Assembly (NCBI GenBank): GCA_000688615.1
Contig: JHVA01000001.1
Location: 3,038,001 to 3,102,000, forward strand
Direction: 5' to 3'
DNA: 64,000 nucleotides
From: Acidobacteriaceae bacterium KBS 146
GTDB lineage: Bacteria; Acidobacteriota; Terriglobia; Terriglobales; Acidobacteriaceae
Shown piece by piece: positions 44,186 through 52,463 of this stretch (positions are counted from its first letter, which is position 1; every line of letters begins with the position of its first letter). Made by a program: the position numbers and the translations under genes. The notes beneath the pieces are model-generated. The model ran no database searches and was not told the origin of the DNA. It was given only the letters and a program-made list of their open reading frames with translations.

Positions 44186-45907
44186 ATGACTCAAAAGAAT
44201 CCTTCGCGCCGCTCATTCCTGAAGTCCTCTTCGCTTGCCGCAGCTGCTGTCAGCCTCAAAGGGTCCGTCTCCCTCGCGCAATCCAAGCAGGTCGACGGCT
44301 ATATCGACGTGCTGCCGAGCGAGCCTATCGCCGAGATCTCCGACGAGATCTATGGCCACTTCATCGAGCATCTCGGCGGGGTCATCTACGACGGCGTCTG
44401 GGTCGGAGAGGGGTCGAAGATCGCCAACGTGAACGGAATCCGCAAAGCCTTCATCGACACCATGCGTGACGTCAAAGCCCCGGTCCTGCGCTGGCCCGGC
44501 GGCTGCTTCGCCGACTCTTATGACTGGCACGACGGAGTCGGCCCACGCTCCAAGCGTCCCGCACGCGCAGGCTTCTGGAAGCAGCAGGAGTCCAACCAGT
44601 ACGGCCTGCATGAGTTCATGCACACCTGCACCGCCATCGGAGCCAAACCTTACCTCGCCGCCAACCTGCGCACCCAGCCCGCACGCGACTTCTACCAGCA
44701 GATCGAGTACTGCAATGCGCCCTCCGGCAACATTCCCTCCAACTCGGCTGCACCCGCCATGCCCAACGGCCTCGCCGCCCAGCGTGCTGCTAACGGAGAT
44801 AAAGAGCCCTTCAACGTCGATCTCTGGGGAGTCGGGAATGAGAGTTGGGGCTGCGGCGGCAACATGACCCCCGAGGAGTATGCCGCCGAGTTCCGCCGCT
44901 TTACTGCATGGACCCCGACCTACGGCGACACGCCCTTGCGCTTCATCGCTGTCGGCCCCAACGGAGACGACGTCGACTGGACCACGCGACTCTTCAAGGC
45001 CCTCTACGGCAACCCAGAGCGGCGTCACCTCTGGGGACTCTCCATCCACTACTACACCTCCGGCAGTCCGACAAAGTTCGCTGCCGGCGACGCGCTCAAA
45101 TTCAACGACGATGAGTATTACGACCTGCTCACCCGTGGCAGTCTTATGGAAAAGGTCATCACAGACTGTTGGACGGCCATCTCCAACGCCACGCCCAACT
45201 CCCTCGCCAACGAGCGCTCACACGACTTTGCCGTCAAGCTCGTCGTCGACGAGTGGGGAGCATGGTACGGCAAAGGCACCGAGCTCGCGCCAGAGTACAA
45301 CCTGTCCCAGCAGTCCACCATGCGCGACGCCCTGCTCACCGGCATCACGCTCGACACCTTCCACCGTCACTCCGACAAGGTGGGAGCCGCCGCCGTCGCT
45401 CAGTCCATCAACTGTATCCACTCGCTCATGCTCGCGCAGGGCGATAAGTTCTGCGTCACCCCGACCTATCAGGTCTTCCGGATGTACGCTCCGCATCGTG
45501 GTGGCCAATCGGTGCGTGCCTCCTTCACCGCGGCCGCCATCCCCAATCCCATGGGCGAAACTGCCAGCCAGGTCGGAGGCAACAGCTACATCGGGCAGCT
45601 TCCTCCCATCAAGACCCTCGCCGGACTCAGCGGCTCCGCCTCGGTTAAGGGCAAGACCCTCACCCTGACCGTCGTCAATCCTCACCTGACGCAGCCAATG
45701 ACCACCGAGATCGCCGTGCGCGGAGCCTCGATCGCCTCGGCAAAAGGCACTGTCCTCGCCGAGAAAGACGTCCACGCCCATAACGACTTCGCTCACCCAG
45801 ACGCAGTTAAGCCCAGCGACCTGGCTTCACTCACGCCGGCGGGCGGAAAGCTGGTCCATACCTTCGCCCCAGCCAGTGTCACCTCGTTTGAGATCACCCT
45901 CGCCTGA
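44186..45907 (+). CDS. Alpha-L-arabinofuranosidase, GH51, Tat-exported
   Basis: A 573-residue enzyme started at the ATG at 44186 (GGGAGA upstream) with a Tat signal 'SRRSFLKSSSLAAAA'. 'ISDEIYGHFIEHLGGVIYDG' begins the barrel; the acid/base is E219 in 'VGNESWG' and the nucleophile E356 in 'VDEWGAWYG'. The C-terminal beta-sandwich follows. It releases arabinose from arabinan or arabinoxylan side chains. Export by Tat suggests folded periplasmic or extracellular action. Confidence 0.92.
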   Translation: MTQKNPSRRSFLKSSSLAAAAVSLKGSVSLAQSKQVDGYIDVLPSEPIAEISDEIYGHFIEHLGGVIYDGVWVGEGSKIANVNGIRKAFIDTMRDVKAPVLRWPGGCFADSYDWHDGVGPRSKRPARAGFWKQQESNQYGLHEFMHTCTAIGAKPYLAANLRTQPARDFYQQIEYCNAPSGNIPSNSAAPAMPNGLAAQRAANGDKEPFNVDLWGVGNESWGCGGNMTPEEYAAEFRRFTAWTPTYGDTPLRFIAVGPNGDDVDWTTRLFKALYGNPERRHLWGLSIHYYTSGSPTKFAAGDALKFNDDEYYDLLTRGSLMEKVITDCWTAISNATPNSLANERSHDFAVKLVVDEWGAWYGKGTELAPEYNLSQQSTMRDALLTGITLDTFHRHSDKVGAAAVAQSINCIHSLMLAQGDKFCVTPTYQVFRMYAPHRGGQSVRASFTAAAIPNPMGETASQVGGNSYIGQLPPIKTLAGLSGSASVKGKTLTLTVVNPHLTQPMTTEIAVRGASIASAKGTVLAEKDVHAHNDFAHPDAVKPSDLASLTPAGGKLVHTFAPASVTSFEITLA

Positions 45908-45919
45908 TTAAAACGCAAC

Positions 45920-45964
45920 GAGGAAACCCATCTTCCGAACCGCACCTTGGGTTTCCTCTTTCCT
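45920..45964 (+). terminator. Terminator after GH51
   Basis: Arms GAGGAAACCCA / TGGGTTTCCTC with a 17-base loop, followed by TTTCCTC. Confidence 0.75.
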
Positions 45965-45999
45965 CTATCCCAAAGAGCGTCGTTCCCAGAATAAGATCC

Positions 46000-46905
46000 C
46001 TAAGCAATCCTCTTCCGCATAAATAAAGTCGCCTGCGGATTGTCGTTATAGCGCTTGCATCGCTGATATCCCCGTCGCTCGTAAAGCGCAATAGCGGCCT
46101 TCAGGTCATCGTAGCTGTCCAGATAGATCCACTTCATTCCTTCGCTGCGCGCAAAATCCTCGAGCGCATCGAGCAACCGGGCGGCGAGGTGATTTCCGCG
46201 TGCCGCCGGTTTCACGTAAAGTCGCTTGCACTCCCCCGCATGCGCGATTGACTTCAGTCTCCGCAATACCACGCAGGCCACAACCACGTCTCCGCGACGA
46301 GCGAGCCACATCCCCGAGCCAGGCTCATCCAGCATTTGCTGCAGGCTTCCCGGACGATCCCGCTGCACGACAGCCACAGCCTCGTAGTACTCCTCGAGGA
46401 TGGCAAGCACTGCATCGTCGACAGTCTTCACACGCTCAATACGAATCTCTGAACCCTGATCTCTACTCAGGATGCGGCGGACATTGCTGAGTGAAGCCAC
46501 CAGCGCGTCCCGATCCCGGATATTCACCTCCGCAAGCATCTCCTGCAGCTGCTTCGTCGAGAGCGCATTCAGCCGGGCCACTGCCTTCTCGCCCGTAGCC
46601 GTAAGGGTCAAGTGCTTCTCTCGTCCGTCGGCCGTCGATGCCGTACGGCGCACCAGTCTTCTTGTACTCAACGCGGCCAACAACCGACTCAGATAACCGG
46701 CATCGAGCTCCAGCGTCTCCCGCAGCGTCGATGCCGTCGTCGCAGGGTTCGCGCCGATCTCATACAGAAGGCGCGCCTCTGTCAGAGAAAACTCTCCATC
46801 GAGATGCCGGCGCCGCAACAGTCCCAGCCTCGCAGTATAGAAGCGGTTGAACTCCCGCACTGCGGCAATCTGTTCCGCAATCTCAACTCCAGTCCCGACG
46901 TTCAT
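46000..46905 (-). CDS. MarR-GNAT bifunctional regulator/acetyltransferase
   Basis: A 301-residue fusion. Residues 1-140 are a MarR winged helix ('FNRFYTARLGLLRRRHLDGE', 'LDAGYLSRLLAALSTRRLVRR'); residues 150-301 are a GNAT acetyltransferase with 'LYVKPAARGNHLAARLLDAL'. This fusion is known in many bacteria; the acetyl acceptor is usually unknown. Start chosen at the ATG at 46905, just downstream of an inverted repeat likely bound by the protein itself. Confidence 0.85.
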   Translation of the reverse strand: MNVGTGVEIAEQIAAVREFNRFYTARLGLLRRRHLDGEFSLTEARLLYEIGANPATTASTLRETLELDAGYLSRLLAALSTRRLVRRTASTADGREKHLTLTATGEKAVARLNALSTKQLQEMLAEVNIRDRDALVASLSNVRRILSRDQGSEIRIERVKTVDDAVLAILEEYYEAVAVVQRDRPGSLQQMLDEPGSGMWLARRGDVVVACVVLRRLKSIAHAGECKRLYVKPAARGNHLAARLLDALEDFARSEGMKWIYLDSYDDLKAAIALYERRGYQRCKRYNDNPQATLFMRKRIA

Positions 46906-46926
46906 GACAATCAGATTAGAACCATT

Positions 46927-46943
46927 AGTTGCTTTTGGCAACT
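46927..46943. promoter_or_regulatory. Likely operator of the MarR-GNAT gene
   Basis: AGTTGC-TTTTG-GCAACT, perfect six-base arms with five-base spacer, 21 bases upstream of the ATG. A MarR dimer could bind it for autorepression. Confidence 0.65.
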
Positions 46944-47046
46944 ATATTTATTTCTCATCATCTTACGCGTCGTTCCATCCCATTGTGAGAGCCACGTTAC
47001 AGTCCTGCGAACAAAAGATAGGCGGCACAAGAGGTTACGGTTTGTT

Positions 47047-48564
47047 ATGGTGAAGGTGCGGAGAAGCGCCATCGCTCCTATGAGAAACCTCCCCGGTTTG
47101 CATTGCAGATTCGCATTCGTGTCTCTCCTCTGCGCCGCCGCCCAGGCGTTCGGCAGCGATCCGCTGCCCGCCGGTCAACCTCTCTGGATTCGTCTCACCG
47201 CCCCCGTTTCCAGCTACACGGCGAAACCCGGGGATCCCATCCACGCCGTTCTCACCCAGGACCTCATCTCGAATCATCAGGTTGTACTTCCTATGGGAAC
47301 CGAGATTGAAGGCGTCGTGCGTAGCAAGCGCAAGGTCGGCTGGGGTATCCGGCATGAGACCGCTGCCCTCGAGCTCGAGTTTCATCGCGCCGTTGTTGCG
47401 CCCGGAGCAGAGGCGTCCTTCACCGCACGTGTCGATGAAGTCTCGAACGCCCGCGAATCCGTGCGCAAAGGGGTGATTGAGGGCATTCGCAGCACCGATA
47501 CCTTTCAGGGACGCATCAACAGCCGCCTCATCCACCTTCCGACCTGGAATCCCTATTCCGATACCGTCCTCATCGCCTACAAAGCGGTCTTCCCTGTCTT
47601 TCCCGAGCCTGAGGTCCACTACGCCGCGGGAACCGACATGCGCCTCCGGACCACCACCGAGCTCTCTCGTGCCACGCTCTCGTCACCCGTTGCAGAAGAA
47701 CGTTCGTCCCCCCAGGCACCAGAGCCCGAACAGTTGGACAAGCTTCTCGAAAACCTTCCCTCGCGCGTGACCAACCAGAAAGATGTCGCCGCCGACCTGG
47801 TCAATATCGTCTTTCTCGGATCGAAGGATGAGGTAAAGTCCGCATTCCGCAAGGCAGGATGGCGCAACGCCGATACCGCTTCCAAAAAAACGTGGCTCAA
47901 AAATCTCTACGCGCTTCTGAATAACAGTGGCTATCCGCAGCAACCCATGATGACCTTTCTCGTCGACGGCAAGCCGCAGGATATGTCCTGGCAGAAGAGC
48001 CTCAACAGCTACAACCGCCGCGACCATCTCCGCATCTGGCAATGGAAGCCCGAGGGCACAGGCGATCCGGTCTGGATCAGCTCCTCAACACGCGACACCA
48101 GCGCAGCGCTCGACATCAAGACCAAAGGCTTCGTGCATCACATCGAATCCAATATCGACGCCGAGCGTTCGACCGTGATTCGCGACCTCAACTTCGCGGG
48201 ATGCGTCAGGTCGGTCAGCTACATCACCAATCCTCAAATCCCGACGACCACCCGCAACGCCAACGGAGATCCCATGCGGACCGATGGCTCCGTCGCCGTC
48301 GTCAGCCTGCAGGACTGCCACGCGACCGTGCGTCAACCCGAGCCAACAGAGATCGCGGAGAGCTACCGGCCCGGCAACCACGTCTTCCGCTTCTTCCGCC
48401 GCCAGATCCTCACCTTCCGCAACGACATCTTCCGCGCCAACATCATCTATGGGGCCTACGATGGGGGCCGCATGCTGGTGAGCTCTCTGCGCAGACGGCC
48501 CGAGATGCAGCAGGCAGAGACGAACACCGATCCAGAATCGGCAACAAAGGAACAAGGCCACTAA
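47047..48564 (+). CDS. Secreted protein with LssY C-terminal domain
   Basis: A 505-residue protein with a signal peptide about residues 12-35 ('FAFVSLLCAAAQAFG'). The N-terminal part ('GQPLWIRLTAPVSSYTAKPG', 'LTQDLISNHQVVLPMGTEIE') is a beta-rich domain seen in TrbI/PilP-like or barrel proteins; the C-terminal half ('DLVNIVFLGSKDEVKSAFRK', 'DHLRIWQWKPEGTGDPVWIS') is the LssY C-terminal domain. The two-domain combination is common in Acidobacteria. Function unknown. Confidence 0.75.
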   Translation: MVKVRRSAIAPMRNLPGLHCRFAFVSLLCAAAQAFGSDPLPAGQPLWIRLTAPVSSYTAKPGDPIHAVLTQDLISNHQVVLPMGTEIEGVVRSKRKVGWGIRHETAALELEFHRAVVAPGAEASFTARVDEVSNARESVRKGVIEGIRSTDTFQGRINSRLIHLPTWNPYSDTVLIAYKAVFPVFPEPEVHYAAGTDMRLRTTTELSRATLSSPVAEERSSPQAPEPEQLDKLLENLPSRVTNQKDVAADLVNIVFLGSKDEVKSAFRKAGWRNADTASKKTWLKNLYALLNNSGYPQQPMMTFLVDGKPQDMSWQKSLNSYNRRDHLRIWQWKPEGTGDPVWISSSTRDTSAALDIKTKGFVHHIESNIDAERSTVIRDLNFAGCVRSVSYITNPQIPTTTRNANGDPMRTDGSVAVVSLQDCHATVRQPEPTEIAESYRPGNHVFRFFRRQILTFRNDIFRANIIYGAYDGGRMLVSSLRRRPEMQQAETNTDPESATKEQGH

Positions 48565-48578
48565 GGCAACAGGCGGAC

Positions 48579-51128
48579 CTACTCCGTCCGCAGCGCCTGC
48601 ATCGGTTCCACGCTCGACGCCTTCCGCGCAGGCAGAGCACTTGCAGCCAGCGCGCTCAGGGCCAGAACCCCACACGCCATCAACATCGGCCACACGCTAT
48701 GGCCCTTCACCTCATAAAGCTGCGACTCCAAAAAGTGTCCTGCCAGCAGAGCTACAGGAATACCCAGCGCCAGTCCGATCATCGTCTGCACCGCGGCGCC
48801 TCGCAAGATCAGCCGCATGACATTTGCACGATCTGCTCCCAGCGCCATGCGCAGCCCGATCTCCGGAACCCTGCGCGCTACGCCATACGCCGTTACACCG
48901 TACAGTCCGACCGACGCGAGAATCAGCGCCAGGACGCCAAAGATCGCCGTCAATCGCACCACCATCTTCTGTCGTGTGAAGTAATAACTCACCTGTTCGT
49001 CATAGGTCGAAAGCTGCCGGATCACGATCTCCGGATTGATCGCAAGCAGAGCGCGCCGCACCTCTGCCGACGCCATCGCCGGATCGCCGTCATACCTGAC
49101 AATCAAATTGCTCGCATAGTGCTTGAATCGCTCCATTTTCGTCGCCTGCTCGCGCAAATTATCTGGCGCCGCAAGGTCAGCGAAGTTTGTCGCCTGCGCC
49201 ATCGGTGTAAAGAACATGGCCCGGGCCACCTTCGAGGGATCCCCATACTTGGCATCGTCGACGACGCCAACAATCTCATACTCCCCCGTCATGCTTGGAT
49301 CGGGTCCAAAGTGCATTCCAATCGGCTGTTTGCCGTTCAGGAACTTCTTCACAAACGTCTGGTTCACCACGGCAACATGTGTGCTGGTTGCCGAGTCGTG
49401 TTCTGTAAACGTGCGCCCCATCAGCACTCGCGTTCCGATGGCATCGAAATATCGCGGGCTCACGGAACTGTAGCTCGCCTTCTTGTGCGCGTTAGGATCG
49501 TCACCCTGCATGGCGACTCCCGTTCCCCAGTTGTTGAACGCCATCGGGCCATACGTGGCATACGCCGCATCGTGCAGCCCGGGAATCGACGCAAAGGTGT
49601 CGTCGATCTTTCGATATAGACCATCAAGCTGTTCATAACTGTAACCCGCAGCCTGCAGGTCGAGAAACGCAATCAGCCTGCCTCGCGTTTGGAAATGAAA
49701 GTCCTGCTGTTCCAGCCGCTGCAGGCTCAGAATCAACAACCCGGCCGTGCTCAACAGCCCGACTGAGAGCGCCGCTTGTAGAATCACCAGAACCTTCTGC
49801 AGCGTAGTTACATGGCCCGTGCTGCGATTTCCCGACCGCATCGCGTCAACCGGGTTCGTGCGAGATGCAATCCACGCCGGCGCCATGCCGAACAACACTC
49901 CGGTAACCGCCGAAACTGCCAGCGCAAATCCGAGCACGGGCCAGGAAGGGCTAGCACTCAGCGGATCGATCTCCACACCCTTCATCACCAGGGCCAGCAT
50001 TGCCCTCACGCCGCCATATGCCACGCCGAGAGCCATCCCTCCTCCCAGCAACGCCAGCACGACGGCCTCAACCACCATCTCCCGCACCAGCCTCGAGCGC
50101 GAGGCACCCAGCGCCGTCCGAACGCTTAACTCCTGCCGCCGTGCCACACCACGTACCAGCATCAGGTTTGCGAGATTTGCGCACACAATCAGCAGCACGA
50201 ATCCCGTAATCATCTGCAGCATCGTCAGGCTCTTCTTGTACTCATCTCCCAGATCATTAATGCCGCTGCTCGCCGCAGCCAGCTCCGTCGTCTGCTTCGC
50301 AATCTCGGCATCGCTGTCATGCGTCGCAGTGCCTCGGTTCGCCTGAATCCACCGCAGCAGCTCCACCTTTATCGCGCTCTCCACCGCAGGAACTGTCTTT
50401 GGATCACGGATGCGCACCAGGATGTCCAGCCAGTGCGACTGCGGCAGCGTATAGAGCTTGCGCTCAGGCTCGAAGGTCGGCTCCTGGGCCAGCGCCAGCC
50501 ACACGCCGACCGGGTTCGCCGCGTTGTAGTTGCCGAAGAAGCGCTGGTCACTGATCCCGACGATCGTCACCGGTTGCCCGGTCAACATCATGGTCTCGCC
50601 CACGATGCTTGGATCGCCGTGAAACTTCGACTGCCAGATCGGATAACTGATTACCGCGACCGCCGGTGCGCCCTCGCGATCGTCCTCCGGTCGCAGCAGA
50701 CGTCCTGCCAGCGGCCTTACTCCCAGAACTGAGAAGAAATTGCCGGAGACCATGCGCACACTCAGAGGTTGCGCTGCTTCATCCCCCTTCCGTCGCGCAC
50801 TCACCGTAATCGATCCCGCTTCACTCGCCGCCATCCCGTCAACTCCCGGCGTCTGGTCGCGCAGCGTGCGATACAGGTCGTATGAGAAGATTCGCCAGTG
50901 GCCCTGCAGCCCTCCATCGACGCAGCACTCAATCCCTTGGCCAACCTTATAAAGCTGTTCCGGATGCTCGACCGGCATCGATCGCAGCAGCACCTGGTAC
51001 ACCAGCGTAAAGATCGCAGTTGTTGCTCCAATGCCAAGAGCCAGCGTCAGAATCGCCGTCACCGCAAATCCTGGCGAGTTCTTCAGTCTTCTGAACCCGT
51101 AGCGCACATCCTGCAGGATCGATCTCAT
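48579..51128 (-). CDS. ADOP-type duplicated orphan ABC permease
   Basis: An 849-residue protein with two MacB-periplasmic/FtsX repeats: first 'LQDVRYGFRRLKNSPGFAVT' and the helices near residues 20-40, 320-430; second from about residue 450 to the C-terminal 'ASVGLYGVTAYGVARRVPEI'. No ATPase gene is adjacent, hence orphan. The family is greatly expanded in Acidobacteria. GGGAGG before the ATG at 51128. Substrate unknown. Confidence 0.9.
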   Translation of the reverse strand: MRSILQDVRYGFRRLKNSPGFAVTAILTLALGIGATTAIFTLVYQVLLRSMPVEHPEQLYKVGQGIECCVDGGLQGHWRIFSYDLYRTLRDQTPGVDGMAASEAGSITVSARRKGDEAAQPLSVRMVSGNFFSVLGVRPLAGRLLRPEDDREGAPAVAVISYPIWQSKFHGDPSIVGETMMLTGQPVTIVGISDQRFFGNYNAANPVGVWLALAQEPTFEPERKLYTLPQSHWLDILVRIRDPKTVPAVESAIKVELLRWIQANRGTATHDSDAEIAKQTTELAAASSGINDLGDEYKKSLTMLQMITGFVLLIVCANLANLMLVRGVARRQELSVRTALGASRSRLVREMVVEAVVLALLGGGMALGVAYGGVRAMLALVMKGVEIDPLSASPSWPVLGFALAVSAVTGVLFGMAPAWIASRTNPVDAMRSGNRSTGHVTTLQKVLVILQAALSVGLLSTAGLLILSLQRLEQQDFHFQTRGRLIAFLDLQAAGYSYEQLDGLYRKIDDTFASIPGLHDAAYATYGPMAFNNWGTGVAMQGDDPNAHKKASYSSVSPRYFDAIGTRVLMGRTFTEHDSATSTHVAVVNQTFVKKFLNGKQPIGMHFGPDPSMTGEYEIVGVVDDAKYGDPSKVARAMFFTPMAQATNFADLAAPDNLREQATKMERFKHYASNLIVRYDGDPAMASAEVRRALLAINPEIVIRQLSTYDEQVSYYFTRQKMVVRLTAIFGVLALILASVGLYGVTAYGVARRVPEIGLRMALGADRANVMRLILRGAAVQTMIGLALGIPVALLAGHFLESQLYEVKGHSVWPMLMACGVLALSALAASALPARKASSVEPMQALRTE

Positions 51129-51407
51129 CTTGGTGCCTCCCGGCAATTCTCAATTCTCTATCTTCTGCTCAGAGTGCAAATCTGTCGCCAAACCCAGCGG
51201 CGCACTGGCCTCGAAGAATCACTGCGCTCCAAAGGGTTCATCCGCGGTCTGGAAGCGTTCGTTGTCCACTTCAGGACAGCTCCGTCCGATTTCGGACATC
51301 CGAATCCGCTGGCCTCCTTGCCAGAATTGGATTGCTCACCCTGTAATATCTCCCGAGGGGCTGGTACACCTACGATCAAACGCCAGCCGGATCGAGGAAT
51401 CTGCTGC

Positions 51408-52385
51408 ATGCACGCCTATGTCGTCAATGAGCCTTTAGGGCATTTCGTTCCCGTCGAGCTTCCTTGCCCCGTCCCCGCAGCCAATCAGGTCCTCGTCCGT
51501 GTCCTGGCCAGCGGAGTCAATCCACTCGATACCAAGATTCGCGCTGGAAAGGCAGCCCATGCGCGGCAGCCTCTTCCCGCAGTGCTCGGTCTCGACATGG
51601 CGGGCATCGTGGAAGAAGTGGGTTCAGGCGTATCTGGATTTCAGCCCGGGGACGAGGTCTACGGGATGGTCGGCGGTGTCGGGGGTCTGCAGGGCACACT
51701 CGCGCAGTTTGTATCGGTCAATGCAGATCTATTGGCTCACAAGCCGAAGTCTCTCTCGATGCGCCAGGCCGCAGCGCTCCCCCTGGTCACCATCACCGCC
51801 TGGGAGGGTCTTGTCGATCGCGCCCGTGTACGCCACGGACAGAAGGTGTTGATTCACGCAGGTGCAGGCGGCGTAGGCCATATCGCCATCCAACTTGCGA
51901 AGTCTTTCGGGGCGGATGTGTTTGCGACGGTCTCATCATCGAAGAAGCATCTTGTTGAAGAGCTCGGCGCGATCGCCATCGACTACCGCACTCTGTCGAC
52001 GGAGCAATATGTCGATCTGTACGCGCAGGGAGAGGGATTCGACATCATCTACGACACGGTGGGCGGCACTACGCTCGATGCCTCCTTCACTGCGGTCAAA
52101 CGATATACAGGGCATGTTGTAAGCTGCCTCGGATGGGGCACTCATGCTCTCGCTCCCCTTTCCTTTCGTGGGGCCACTTACTCCGGCGTCTTCACGTTGA
52201 TGCCTCTGTTGAGCGGCATAGGGCAAAAGAATCACGGGCACATCCTGCGCGAAGCGGCTGCTCTCGCAGACGCTGGCAAGTTGAAGCCGTTTCTCAACGA
52301 GCAGCATTTCACCGCAGACCAGATCGAAGCCGCACACGCCTTGGTGGAGTCAGGCCCGCTCGGAAAGGTGGTCGTGGATCTCTGA
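51408..52385 (+). CDS. Zinc-independent quinone oxidoreductase (MDR family)
   Basis: A 325-residue medium-chain reductase: GroES-like N-terminal domain ('GVNPLDTKIRAGKAAH', 'VLGLDMAGIVEEVGSGV') and Rossmann domain with 'VLIHAGAGGVGHIAIQLAKS'. It lacks the Cys/His zinc ligands of alcohol dehydrogenases, as in QOR. It probably reduces quinones or enals with NADPH. Start at ATG 51408 with GAGGA upstream; divergent from the permease. Confidence 0.87.
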   Translation: MHAYVVNEPLGHFVPVELPCPVPAANQVLVRVLASGVNPLDTKIRAGKAAHARQPLPAVLGLDMAGIVEEVGSGVSGFQPGDEVYGMVGGVGGLQGTLAQFVSVNADLLAHKPKSLSMRQAAALPLVTITAWEGLVDRARVRHGQKVLIHAGAGGVGHIAIQLAKSFGADVFATVSSSKKHLVEELGAIAIDYRTLSTEQYVDLYAQGEGFDIIYDTVGGTTLDASFTAVKRYTGHVVSCLGWGTHALAPLSFRGATYSGVFTLMPLLSGIGQKNHGHILREAAALADAGKLKPFLNEQHFTADQIEAAHALVESGPLGKVVVDL

Positions 52386-52463
52386 GCTCCGCGCCATCTC
52401 GAACAGCTTCGACGCGCACCTGCTTCTCTCCCGGTGCGGTCGCCTCACTCGCGCGAAGCTATC

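Noticed and set aside
48042..49619. 525-codon frame overlapping the LssY gene and the permease
   Set aside because: Out-of-frame shadow of two real genes; very Arg/Gln/His-rich.
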